Shown here piece by piece: positions 24,097 to 35,774 of a stretch of 64,000 nucleotides of DNA (its first letter is position 1; every line of letters begins with the position of its first letter). Location: contig JAFCIZ010000005.1 of the NCBI GenBank assembly GCA_017871115.1, forward strand, positions 4,271,501-4,335,500, in the 5' to 3' direction. The translations under genes were made by a program, and so were the position numbers. Under the pieces are notes generated by a model. The model did no database searches and was not told the DNA's origin. It saw nothing but the letters and a program-made list of their open reading frames with translations. Source of the stretch: Cunninghamella blakesleeana. Its lineage: Eukaryota > Mucoromycota > Mucoromycetes > Mucorales > Cunninghamellaceae.

Positions 24097-24854
24097 GATA
24101 AAATAATGTACTACATATATATAAAGGATATATACATATATATATATATATATAGCGTTGGTATTGATATTTTGAATAATCAATGTATTGGTAAATATAA
24201 GTTATTTTGTGTTGTATGTATAGGTATATAAATAAAAAAAATATAGAATAGAATAAAATTAAAGTTAGTAGATGAAAATATAAAATATATGCAAAAGTAA
24301 AAAAGAAAAAGTTTTTTTTTTAGCCGCCTTTTTTTAAAAAAAAATTCAAAAAAAAAATCGCTTCCAAAAAAAGTAAATTATGCAACCAAGTTTATCATAA
24401 TTTTAATAAAAGTATATATATATATATATTATTCATATAACTTACACCTGATGAGAGATATTAATAGTGCTGGTGTTATAAATACGCGATATAGTGTAAT
24501 AAAATGTTATATGATAGTCTTTTATTTATTTTAGTGTCAAATAATTGGTCGAAAACTTGATAAGAATGTGTTTATTTTAATATGATATAATGATTATAGA
24601 TAGATATCTTATAAAGGAATATAGATAAATATATATTTAAAAGATATATTTTATTTTTGGTAAAAAAACTAAAAAGAGAAATAAAAGGCGAATAAAGATA
24701 GTTTTTGTTTTTTTTAAAAAAGATTGACAGTTTTTTGATAGCGCGTCGGAGAAAGTCACATTTTATTTTTAAAGTTAAAAATCGAATATTAAAAATCAAA
24801 TAAATCATACAAATATTTTATTGTCAGTAAATCAATTAACAAATATTATGATCA
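24097..24854. promoter_or_regulatory. Upstream region of the Myb-JAMM gene
   Basis: A 758-base gap between two minus-strand genes, containing the DCN1 3' end and the Myb-JAMM promoter. It holds AT dinucleotide runs near 24119-24155 and 24413-24430, an A/G block near 24295-24320 and a TTGATAAGA at about 24557-24565. No gene is seen. Confidence 0.45.
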
Positions 24855-26497
24855 TTAAGAGCTTGTTTCTTTGATGTATTCTACGAACTAAAAATGAAAA
24901 AAAAAAATCAAGGGGAAGAAGAAAAAAAAAAGAGGATAAGGAGAACATTGTTAGTTAGAGCAGCAAACATTTTATTATTATGATTTCGTTCTCTTTATTT
25001 TTCGTTTTATTTATATTCTTACTTCATCAATCAAAATTGGCCAAGCTCCTTCTGCGTCGTGGGTATCAGTATTAAAACTAGGCTGAGTTGCAAAATCCAA
25101 AAACTAATTGATCATGGTAAAAAAAATTAACAGAATCAATAAATTGAAATAAAATAAAATAATGCCTGTACAAAATCATATTTAAAACTTACTAAATTCC
25201 AAGTATCACGAGAAATTGCCTTTCGATGCTTTTCCTAAACAAATAATAAGAATTATAATAATATTAATACTGATAGGTACTTTTATTTTTTGCATTTATG
25301 TTGATATTGATAACATAAATTGTTTTTCAGGTTACATATATATATTATTTACCTCTAAAAATGTCACCCATTGATCTACCATACTAAATCTACCAGTTAA
25401 TAATAATTTCCATAATTCAACAGCAGCATCCAATGCTAAATGAAAAAATAAAAAAATAAAAAATAAAGATTGTTAAATTTATTATTACCATTTCATATAT
25501 ATATATATATAAATCTCTATTTTAAAACTTACATAAATTCTTTTGCCCACTTTGTCTACCAAATAAAAATGCATAGTTATAAATTTTTCTAAAATAATCA
25601 GGATTTTCCAAGTCGCTTTTAGCCTTCACTAATGTGGATTTTAATTTATCCAATGAATCACATCCCATTTGAATACAAGCATCCAAAAACTTTTGTCTAT
25701 TAAATTCACCCATACGATCTGATCCAAGATGATAAGATAATAATAAGAATTCCAACTGAGTAGGATCAATATCAAGATCTGTGCATAGCTCCATAGTACC
25801 ATCTACTGTGATCCAATCCTTCTTATCAGGATCTAAAAAAGAAAAAGAAAGAAAAATCATCATAAATGACTTGTTCCACTAATTTATACTTACCCTTTCT
25901 ATTTATTATTATTATTATTATTCTCATTGCTATTAATACTATTACACTTTCATTCTTTAATATTTGTTCTTTCGCTTTCTTTTTTCTTTACTATCATCAT
26001 TCTCTTGTTATTCTTAATACTATTATTACCTTCATATTTATCAAACATCTTTTGGATAGCATTTTTATCAATAGCTGGTTTGGTTTTATTTGATATTTTT
26101 CGTTTAGCTTGGAGTTCATAAAATAAGTTTAGTGCGTTATTAATATCCCAGTCAGAGTTTTTTAGTAGCTGTTGAGCATCTTTTTTCCTTATTATATTTT
26201 AATCAAATAATAATACCTAAAAGTTAGTTAAAATAAAATAAAATACTAGTTGTATTATACACTTCTTTTGAATATATATTGAGAGACTCATTACCCTATT
26301 TTTGTAAATTCCATTAAAACTCTAATCTTTTCGTCTTGACTCCCATTACGTAAAGATGACTATTTTTATGAATATGTTTTATAATTATAATTTATATTTC
26401 AATTTTAAAATGAAAATGAGAGAGGGAAAAAAATTTAATATAATATAATATATGTGTTCTTTTATTGATAGTATATTTTACATACTTGAAAAGACAT
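24855..26497 (-). CDS. DCN1: DCN1-like NEDD8 co-E3 (UBA plus PONY/DCUN1 domain)
   Basis: A multi-exon gene of roughly 250-260 residues. The first coding exon is only 12 bases (MSFQ). A UBA-like domain follows (QDEKIRVLMEFTKIG, KKDAQQLLKNSDWDINNALN). The PONY/DCUN1 domain then runs from DPDKKDWITVDGTMELCTDL through FLLLSYHLGSDRMGEFNRQ and AVELWKLLLTGRFSMVDQW to DTWNLLLDFATQ. The end needs one more splice: the exon with AEGAWPILIDE stops at a GTAAGA donor and joins 24855-24887, encoding FVEYIKETSS. This gives the family's AWPxLIDEFVEY ending, including the acidic patch that contacts the cullin. DCN1 proteins bind acetylated Ubc12 and the cullin WHB domain to promote cullin neddylation. Reading through the donor would end at VRI (25011) and lose this motif. 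Confidence 0.9.
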
Positions 26498-27658
26498 ATT
26501 AAAGATTATCTTTTTTAAATATATATTTGTTAAAAAAAAAATAGAGGAAAGAAAGGCAAAAAAAAAAAACGACGCTGATTTAATTTATAAAAATATCAAA
26601 GGCAAGGCCCACGTCAAAAAAGGAAACTCTCATTTTTATTATATATAATAATAACCAAAAAAAAATATATATTCTTATTTGCATAGCAACTTTTTATAAT
26701 AAAAATCGCTTTTTTTCATCTCTCCCTTTACTTATCTTACAAATATTTTAGCATTGAAAAAAATGTCGTCAGATTGGGTGAATTCCAGTTATGCTACAAA
26801 AAAAAATTTACAGTAAATCAGCATAACAGAAAATGGGGATACTTACGTACATATTTGCAAAATAAAAATAAAATTTATATTATACTGCATATACCTTGAC
26901 TTTATTCCTACCAGTTTATAAATAAATAAATAATTATTTGTCTTTTATTTTTGATATGCTTTTAAGTGATATAACCAAAAAAAAAAAAAAAAGAGGATTA
27001 AAGAAATGAAAAAAGAAAAAAACTAAAGAACAGCGTATTTAAAAAAATACTTTGAAAAAGGAAAAAGATATTGTTTCTTATAAAATTGAAAAAGCGAAAA
27101 ATTGCAATGTTCTTCTTCTTTCTTTCCTTTTCTTCTGTTACTTCATTTATTACGTACGTGTATACATAATGCATGTATTTCCTTTTATGGGTACTAAAAA
27201 ACTCACTTTTGTAGTATATGCACAGCAATCTCCTTTTTTTATATTCTGTTTATTATATATATATGTCCATTATTATTTATTTTGCTTTTTTACATGATCT
27301 AGTTCCAATTTATTTTATAAATTCATATTCGAATATCGATCTAATATGTACAAAATCATTTACTTTTGAGTATTATTTTTTACATTGAAAATTTTTTAAA
27401 TATAGAAGCTAGCTTATAAAAAATAATATTAAAAAATCATTAAGTAACAAAAAACAATCATGCTTTAGCACATTATCTAGTATCTAAATCAATATGAAAA
27501 AAAAATTTAAATGAATAGAAAAAAGGTCGCGTAGATTTTGTGATTTTTAAAAGCCGCCAGCAAAAAAAATTTAATTGCTGAATTTTTTTGTCCCCTTGTT
27601 TCTTTATTTTTTTCTAGTTCTTCATTCTTTTTTTTTTATATAAGAAATAAATAAAAAA
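26498..27658. other. Divergent upstream region of DCN1 and AIM24
   Basis: About 1.2 kb between divergent genes. A purine tract (26540-26580) lies upstream of DCN1 on the plus strand and a pyrimidine tract (27585-27640) lies before the AIM24 ATG. Small overlapping ORFs on both strands near 27000-27300 are low-complexity Phe/Tyr/Leu runs and look non-coding. Confidence 0.5.
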
Positions 27659-29797
27659 ATGAATCGAGTTACTACTACAAAGCTGTTATCATCAACTTAC
27701 AGACAATGTATGTTAACTCGCACTACTTTAATCGGATATAGTCAAACACGCCAATACGTTGGACTTGCATATAATGAACATTCATCAACAATACAAACTG
27801 TCGATCGTTCTTTAAAATCTTTTGAACATACTTCAGCTACAACATCTGCCAGCACTATATCCAATGTTGGTCAAGGTGATTTTAATATTTAAAAAAAATA
27901 GAATAGAATTATAAATAAATATAAAAAGGATTAAAAAAATAAAACTTATTTTTCTATATATATGTTATTTATTATATTCCTATACGTAGATACGGCAACC
28001 GAAGATAATACTGAACCTACTTTCGAAATTGTATCTTCTGGTGTAGGTAAAAAAATCGAGTATATATACATATATATAAATATATAATATAAAATTTTAT
28101 ATACCAATATTTATTAATAAATTGTTATTTTTTTTTGTTTTTATTGTCTATATTTTGCTTAGGATCTGCTTTACTTATTAAAGTAAATATAAAAACAATA
28201 ATAACAACTATACTAAAAAGAAATAGCACAATAGATATAAGAGTACATATAAATAATAATAATATTTTTCCTATAGATGCCACCTGAAACTGAAATAACT
28301 GCCACTACTGGATCAGCTATTGGATCATCAAATCGTGTGACATCAAAACTTACTTTAGACGGCAACGCAGTTAAAGCTACAGGTAGAAAATTAGTTGGAG
28401 ATCCATTATTTTATCAAAAGGTATAAATATATATATATATATATATATAAAGTATATAAATTTTCTTATGACAGCAATGATTATTTATGTATTTTTTTAC
28501 TTAAAATGCTTTTTTTTACATTCTTTCCATCTTTATTTTATTTTATTTGGAATTTAATGATAATATAGTTTTATACCAAGCAATATCCTGGTGACATTTT
28601 ATTAGCTCCTCAAAGTATGGGAGAAATTACAACCGTTCAACTTCGTGGCAGTACAAAATATGTTCTCCGACGTGATGCCTTTCTTGCTAAAACAGAAAAA
28701 GTGACTTTGGATCTTGGTTTAGAAGGTGTGAAAGGAAAACATACGGTAATAATCTACAGAATAATTAAAAAGAATTATTAAAGATATATATACATGTAAG
28801 TATATTTATACGATACCTTATATATATATATATATGCTTATAGGGTTTGGCTAATAAATTGGTACATACAGTATCTGGTCCTGGTACTATTGCTATTTCT
28901 CACTATGGTGGATTATATAGACTATCATTAGCAGCTGGTGAAGAATATTTAGTAAATCCTAGGTATATATTTAAATATAAATGATCATATTATTATTACT
29001 ATTGTTACTATTTAATATATATTAACGTTTATGAATGATTCTTTACATATAAATATATAGAAACTTGATATTTTGGGATAAACGTACAACACCAACTAGA
29101 CTTCATCCATCCGATCCTATAGTACCTTCTCCTAGATCACCTTTAAGACGATATGCTGTTGTTAGAAATATTGCTGAAAGCCCATCTTTCCAACCTAAAC
29201 TTCAATATATCAATAGCGTTATAAAAACACTTCGTAATTATGTACTTGGTGCTCCTGTAAGTTTTTTTTTATTTTATTTATTGCTGTATATATAAAAGGA
29301 TAAACCTCAAATTATTTATTAATATATAAATATACTGTATATACATCATATGCATCTGTTTATTTATAATAGGATTTTGTTAAATTAAAAGGTCCTGGTG
29401 ACTTTTATGTCACTTCTAGAGTTCAACCTCAATTTGAAAAATCAAGATTGTAAGTTATTTTATTTTTTAATATTTAGATGGATATAAATACATATTTTAA
29501 ATAATTGAAACTTATAGTATTATAAATGTTTACTAATATTTTTTTTTTAGATTAAATGCAATGTACGCAGTTAATGATTCTACTTCACAATTATTTGAAA
29601 AATCGACCATTTTCCCTGATCCAGCACCTAATGACCAATTCGCTATCACGCATGAAAGTAAAGGATTTTTAAATAGCTTATCAAAGAAATTAAATCATCC
29701 TGGTTATGCAGAAAAATCAACTGATGGAAAACCATCTTTCTTTGCTGAAGTGGGTCCCGATGGTAAAATTCATTTTGTATCAACCAAAGATATGTAA
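27659..29797 (+). CDS. AIM24: AIM24-family mitochondrial protein
   Basis: About nine exons. The N-terminus (MNRVTTTKLLSSTYRQ) is rich in Arg, Ser and Thr with no acidic residues, typical of a mitochondrial presequence. The AIM24 domain follows: FEIVSSGVGSALLIKMPPE, FYTKQYPGDILLAPQSMGEI, KLVHTVSGPGTIAISHYGG, LAAGEEYLVNPRNLIFWDKR and LKGPGDFYVTSRVQPQFEKS. In yeast Aim24 sits in the inner membrane and supports MICOS integrity and respiratory growth. One internal exon is only 20 bases (28163-28182, coding GSALLIK together with the preceding G). It is needed to keep the frame and the conserved segment. The gene is convergent with Cactin, 259 bases apart. Confidence 0.9.
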
Positions 29798-30056
29798 AAT
29801 TAAATCGTTCACTCTTTTATATATATATATATATTATTTTATTTTATTTTATCGTTCAATATAATAAACGTAAAAAAAATTAAAAAATATAAATAGCCAT
29901 CATATTTTTTTTTTGTGCTTTTATTTATATCCAATTATTTTAAAAAAAAAACCACCACTGCTGCTATCATATCAATAATAAAATTATGTATTCCATTTAT
30001 ATATATTTTTACTTTTTTAAAATAAAATAAAAAATTGTCTTGGAGAATAAACAAGA

Positions 30057-32972
30057 TTATTTACGGTAGAATTGGCGTTTGAAATGGAACCAAAGACTTA
30101 ACACACCACGATCAAAAGTACACTTGAATCCTTTTTTGTGTGAATATTCCCATTCTCTTTTAACAATACGGAACGCAATATCCTAATGAAGTTAGTTATT
30201 TTTATTTAAAAGAAAAGTAAATAAAATGAATATATTTTGATTTTATTTTTTTTACACATATTGTTATAAACGGCAAATGTAAACTTATTAATATGACTTA
30301 CTTCGTATGGTGGACCAGCATGGAATCTTATTAATACTGTATCTGGTGATGCTGGATCTTTTTCGATAAAGTATGTAGGTGAAACGGACTTGTCAATTAA
30401 ATCAGGATAAAAGATATTGAACCTAAAAAATAAAATAAAATAAAATATTTATAAATTTAGTATTTCCAATAAAAATTTTACAAATCGTTGTTATTTTTAT
30501 TCTATTAACATACTTATATCCTTGTACAACTATTTTAAACATAAAAATAAAACAATAATTATAATAAATATATATATATATATTTGATTAGTTGAATTGA
30601 TTATTATATATATATATATATATATATGCATGTGTGTATGTATAATAATCTTATTACCTTTTGGTGGTGGATTGTCAAAATCATAATGAGTTTGATTATA
30701 TTTATTCCATTCATACCCTGTATGCACACGATTAAAGTATCTCGGTTTTCTTGGGCGGTATTTATCTTGCCAAAGGTAAGTCTATTACATTTATAAAAAA
30801 TATAAACATATGTATGTAATTAGCATAGAGCTTCGTCAACATCTTTCTTTTTCATATATTTATTATAATTATATAATCATACATGCTTATTTTTATTTTA
30901 CCTGTTTTGCTAATTCAGCTTCAATATTAAATATAGCTTCATCTTCCTCTACGCCATTAGCTTTTTCTTTTTCAAATAATGCAGAAGATGCAATTGATCC
31001 ATCCATAGGATCATCTTCATTTGATGTTTTAGATTTAGATTTTGGTTTAATTGGAATGATTTTGGCCGATAAAACTTTTCTTCGTTTTTCAATCTATTTA
31101 ATAAGAAAAAGAAAGGAAATATATATTATAATTTAGTTATTCATATATCCCATATTATTATGATTATTGAAATTATTGCAATTTGTATTATTAATATTAT
31201 AGACTGTTTAAGCTTTACCATATCTTTCATATCCTCTAATGCGTCAATTATTTCAATATCCTTATCAGCTTTAGATATAGTTGGTACTAATTTTGGACTC
31301 ATAGAACTATCATATTCTTCAGACTGTATAGCATTTTCCTTTTCCTCATCCATTTGGTTGTTATTGAATGCACGTTGATCTTGTTGTTCCATTAATTGTT
31401 GGTCTACAGGCTCTACCTCTATACCTTCACCAGCACGTATACCTTTGCCTTTCACATCTGTACGTTGCATTGATAGAACTGCATCCAGTTCTTCTTGTAC
31501 CTTTTGGGCCTCATTCCTTTGACGTTCACGAAGTTGTTGTAAACGACGCGCCAACATGTCTTGATGCATAGTTGAGAGTTTAGCTTTAGATTTATATACT
31601 ACTAATTCCTTCAATAGATTTTCCCAATATTCTACATCAATAGGTTGGTTGGACCCAAGTTTGCTCATGACCTGTTTCTGTAATACATTTAATTGTTCAT
31701 AAGATTTTCCTTCTAAAATACGTTGTATATCTTGATTGACAGCTGCCGCTACACCTCCTGCCGCAATACGACGTTCATCTGCTCTTAATTTTTCTAATTT
31801 ATCTTGACATACTATAATCATGTTTCTCCAAAATTCTAAAATCGATTCATTTTTTTCTAAACTAAGATGCATTTGAATATCTTCATCTAATTCTTCTGTT
31901 TCTTCCACATTCAATGACTAATATACATATATATACCAATTAATAAAAGTATTACTTCTCCCACGATTCTCTTTTTAAAATAATTAAAATAAATCAAAAT
32001 CATTGGTTTTTGTATTTACTTACATCAAATATGGTATAAGGTTCCTCCAAATCAATTTCTAATTCAACATTTTCATCAACTTTATCAGGTTCATTTGCTA
32101 ATCTTAAATTCATGGCTAATATATCAATTGGTTTTGCACGCCCTTCCTTAATACGAATTTCGGCTCTTTTTTTTGCTTGTTCTAGATGAAACTAAATATA
32201 AATATCATTTAATATCATTAATTTTTTCATTATTTTCTTTCTTTTTGCTTTTTTGCTTTTTTGCTTTTTTTCTTTAACCCAATTAATATGACATATATTA
32301 CTTCTTCTTCCTTGGTTTTCCAATCACCCATTTGAGCTAACTCAGCCTCACGTTGTTGGCGATCCATTTCTTCTTCACGTAGTTTACGTTCTATTTCTCT
32401 TTCAGCTCTTTTTTTATTTAATTTAGCAATTTCTTCATCTGCTTCCAATTTACGCTGCTGTTCTCTTCGTTTAATTTCAGCATTAGAAAGCCCAAGTTCC
32501 TTTTTATCCCATTCTTTCTTTTTTGACCATACAAATTTTGATTCTAAATTAATATCATTAAAAGGATTGTTGACGTTGGAATAACCTAATTGTTCTAGAG
32601 ATGGACGACCTGATCCTTCAACCTTTTTATCATAATCCATCTCTTCATCTGAATGGTGGTGGTGTCGATCACGCTTTTCCTTTTTTCCTTTTTTATGTTT
32701 TTTATCTTTCTTTCGTTTGTGTCGTCTTTCATAATCTGAATCTTCTTCTATTGATGGAGATCTATCCCGATGTCTACTATCAATATTAATATCAATTAAA
32801 AATAAATAAAATAAATAAATATTAATATATTGTTTAAAAAACTTTAAAATTGTAAAAACTTTTTTTTTATATTTTACCTTTTTTTTCTTCTATGTTCATC
32901 ATCATATTTTTTATATCTATCCCTACTTGAACTTCGATCTCTACGACTATATCTTTCAGGCGAACGAGGCAT
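30057..32972 (-). CDS. Cactin splicing factor
   Basis: Cactin is a nuclear, conserved splicing-associated protein (Cay1 in fission yeast). The gene starts MPRSPERYSRRDRSSSRD in an Arg/Ser/Lys-rich region. A charged helical segment follows (SKFVWSKKKEWDKKEL, AEREIERKLREEEMDRQQRE). The middle domain contains FHLEQAKKRAEIRIKEGRAK, PIDILAMNLRL and the long DIQRILEGKSYEQLNVLQ helix region. The C-terminal domain is unmistakable: RVHTGYEWNKYNQTHYDFDN, VVQGYKFNIFYPDLID, SPTYFIEKDPASPDTVLIRF, then HAGPPYEDIAFRIVKREWEY and FHFKRQFYRK at the end. The VVQGYK part is carried by a 16-base microexon (30514-30529). The gene shares a 241-base divergent promoter with the LIM gene. Confidence 0.94.
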
Positions 32973-33213
32973 TTAATTTAAAAATAAATAGTATAAAAAA
33001 ATATTAAAGAGAAAGAGAAAAAAAAATTGAAGCCAGCTACGGAATAAAAAAAAAAATTTAACATGCAAAAAAAATATATACATATTTAAACCCAGGCGTT
33101 CAGTTGTTTTTTACTTTCCTTTTTTATTCATAAAATCAATTTAATTTTTTTCTCTTTCTCTTTCCCTTTCTCTTTCTCTTTCTTATTCAAAATAGTTTAT
33201 TAATAATATAATC
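32973..33213. promoter_or_regulatory. Compact bidirectional promoter, Cactin/LIM
   Basis: 241 bases between the two start codons. A-rich DNA lies next to Cactin. A clean C/T tract with repeated CTTTCTCTTTC-like units (about 33145-33183) lies next to the LIM gene ATG. A GC-containing core (CCCAGGCGTTCAG) sits at about 33090-33103. Confidence 0.55.
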
Positions 33214-34957
33214 ATGACTGTGGATGAACTCGGTATGTATATTATTTTTATTATTGTTTTATCGCTTATTTATAATAAATATATTTAGCTCTTTCTTAAT
33301 TATTCTTTTCATATATTTAATAAAGACAAGTACCTTGCATACTTACCAACACGTAAAACAAGATCAAAACAAAAGACACCTACATCTACTTCCTCATTTT
33401 ATTCAACTGAAAATAAGACACAATCTAAAAAATATAATGGTGATTTGAAAGGACCGAGACTTCCTTCAAAATATAATACTTATAGTGATAATCGCTCTCA
33501 ACAAACTATTTCATTTACATCTTTTGACAATGACGATAATGTTTCGAATGGCACTATAAGGTCCTACCAAAGTGAACCAGACATTAATAATAATAATGCT
33601 CAAACAACGATAATAGCGAATTGTTCTAACAATAACGTGTATAATAATTTGATAAACTCCATGGATAATATAAATATTTATGATATTGAAAATGATAAAG
33701 TCGGTCAAACTTCTTCTAATCCATTACATAATAACCATAGCAATTATATTAATGAAAATAATAAGAATGATCAAACTAATCGAGAACAACAACAAACTAA
33801 CGGAAATATAGAATACGAAAATAAAAGAGAACATGATATATCACAATCATCAACCGCTACCATGCGAGATGACAATCAACAAATTAAAAATAACAATGAT
33901 AATAATAGAAATTATGGATATTCATCTAATAAAGCGCAACAATATAAAGAAAACACTTATACCTCTAATAATGATAAACCACCTATTCCTACTTTTTCTT
34001 TTGGTCCAAATAATACAGCAACAAATAAAAAAAATGAAATACCATCCATACCAACATTTTCATTTAATAATAGTACATATTCGACAAACGATATGCCACC
34101 TATCCCTACATTTTCATTTGGTGATGATAACGATCAAGATGATGGTGGTCATGATGAAATTTCTCTAGATCTATCCGTTAGTTTAAGGTGTGGTGCTTGC
34201 GATCAACTTATTAATGGTATGGCAATTACTGCTGCTGGACATCGATGGCACACAGAATGCTTTAAATGCTACCATTGTAAACAAGATTTAGAGCATATTG
34301 CTTTTTATGTAAAAGATCAGCTTCCTTATTGTGCATTAGATTATCATGAATTATTTACTACAAGGTGCGATTACTGTCATACCCCTATTGAAGATGTAAT
34401 AATGATAATAAGCTAAACTAGATTTTTTTTAAATAATAATAATAATAATAATAAATTAAAGATAAAAATAGAGTAGATAAATAGACTAGATATAAACCCG
34501 TACTAACTTTTCTATTATTATTATTATATTGTATCTAGAAACTAATAAGTGCCTTGGGAAAAAATTATCATGTTGGTCATTTATTTTGTAGAGAATGTGG
34601 AAAGCCATTTGACGAAGATAGTACATTTATGGAACACGATGGTCACCCTTATTGTGAAAAAGACTATTTATCAAAATTTGCTCAAAAATGTAAAGGTTGT
34701 AAAGAAGATATTACAAGTGAATTTATTGAAGCCTTAAATGGAAAGTGGCATTTGACATGTTTTGTTTGTGTTGTAAGTTCATATATATATTAAGTATATA
34801 TATATATATATATTAAAATGCAAAAGACCTAATTTTTTTTTTTCACTTTTTCTTAATATAGGACTGTGGAAAAGCTTTTGAAGATAATACATTTTATGTA
34901 CGAAATGATTTACCATATTGTGAACGGCATTCTTTAAAATTAAAAAAGCCTTTATAA
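33214..34957 (+). CDS. Paxillin-like protein with N-terminal LD-like motif and three LIM domains
   Basis: A short first exon (MTVDEL plus one base) splices to a long second exon, giving DELDKYLAYLPTRKTRS, which resembles a paxillin LD motif. A long Asn/Gln/Ser-rich linker contains three near-copies of a PPIPTFSF element (about 33980-34120). Three LIM zinc-binding domains end the protein. LIM1 starts RCGACDQLINGMAITAAG. LIM2 runs from CDYCHTPIED across an intron to KLISALGKNYHVGHLFCREC. LIM3 starts CKGCKEDITSEFIEALNGK and continues over another intron into DCGKAFEDNTFYVRNDLPYC. All the Cys/His ligand positions I checked are present. Fungal paxillins (Pxl1) act at the cell cortex and contractile ring with Rho-type signalling. 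The in-frame end is LKLKKPL. Confidence 0.88.
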
Positions 34958-35774
34958 AATAAAATATATAATTACTTAACATGCTAAATTATTTGTCCTG
35001 TCTCATATATATTATATAAATCGATAAGTCTAAAAAAAAAAAAAAAAAGATCTCAGACAACAGAATTCAACAAAAAGAGATGTTATTAAGCCAATCACGT
35101 GCTTGTGATAAGTTACCATTCATCAACTTTCAATTAAGATAATTCGAAAAGAATAAAATGAAATTCAGCTTAAACTTTATTTCTTTTATAAAAAACCCCA
35201 ATTGACATTTAAATATATATAAATATATAAATATAAATATATATGATATATACTCATATAAGTATATTTAAGTATTTATAATTGTTAATTATATAGATTA
35301 TTATTTTATCATACTACAACATATTATATATATATATAATAGTTTTAGTAGTTTTTAACATAAATCAAGCTTAACATTTAAACATGAAAATTTAAAACGC
35401 CTACAATGGACCAGTCCAAGTACAATATAGAGAATAAAAAAGTTTATTAGTAAGTGAAATATACATATTCGGAAATGAAAATAATACTATAATAGTGAAA
35501 TAAAAAGGATAATTATAAATACTAACTGTATAACATTTTTTATAATAAAAAAATGTATATTTTAAAATAATAATTATTTATACATATAAATTAAAATGGT
35601 AACACAAATCTTATCTTTAAAAAAAAGACCGCACCATTTTTTTTTAAAAAAAATCCGTTCTTTTTTTTTATTTTTAATACTCTTCTTTCTCTTTTTCCCC
35701 TTTCATTTTTTAAAAAATATACTTTTTTCTTTCTTTTTTTCCTTTCAATAATAAACGGTTCTATTGTTTGAAAA
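34958..35774. promoter_or_regulatory. Upstream region of the bZIP gene
   Basis: About 820 bases between two plus-strand genes. It contains a CCAAT/TCACGTG/GATA composite at 35091-35109 and a strong T/C tract (35640-35755) before the ATG. No ORF. Confidence 0.5.
35091..35109 (+). promoter_or_regulatory. CCAAT box overlapping TCACGTG E-box, followed by GATA site
   Basis: CCAATCACGTG at 35091-35101 merges a CCAAT box with TCACGTG, the Cbf1-type E-box that recruits the Met4 sulfur activator in yeast. TGATAAG follows within a few bases, at about 35105-35111. It lies about 680 bases upstream of a CYS3/MetR-like bZIP start. Sites are seen in the sequence; function is inferred. Confidence 0.45.

Noticed and set aside
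25011..25020. DCN1 stop codon at 25011 (protein ending LIDEVRI)
   Set aside because: It reads through a GTAAGA donor. Splicing to 24855-24887 restores the conserved LIDEFVEY ending.
26998..27297. Overlapping ORFs on both strands upstream of AIM24
   Set aside because: Both encode Phe/Tyr/Lys-rich low-complexity sequence expected from AT-rich DNA, with no splice or family support.
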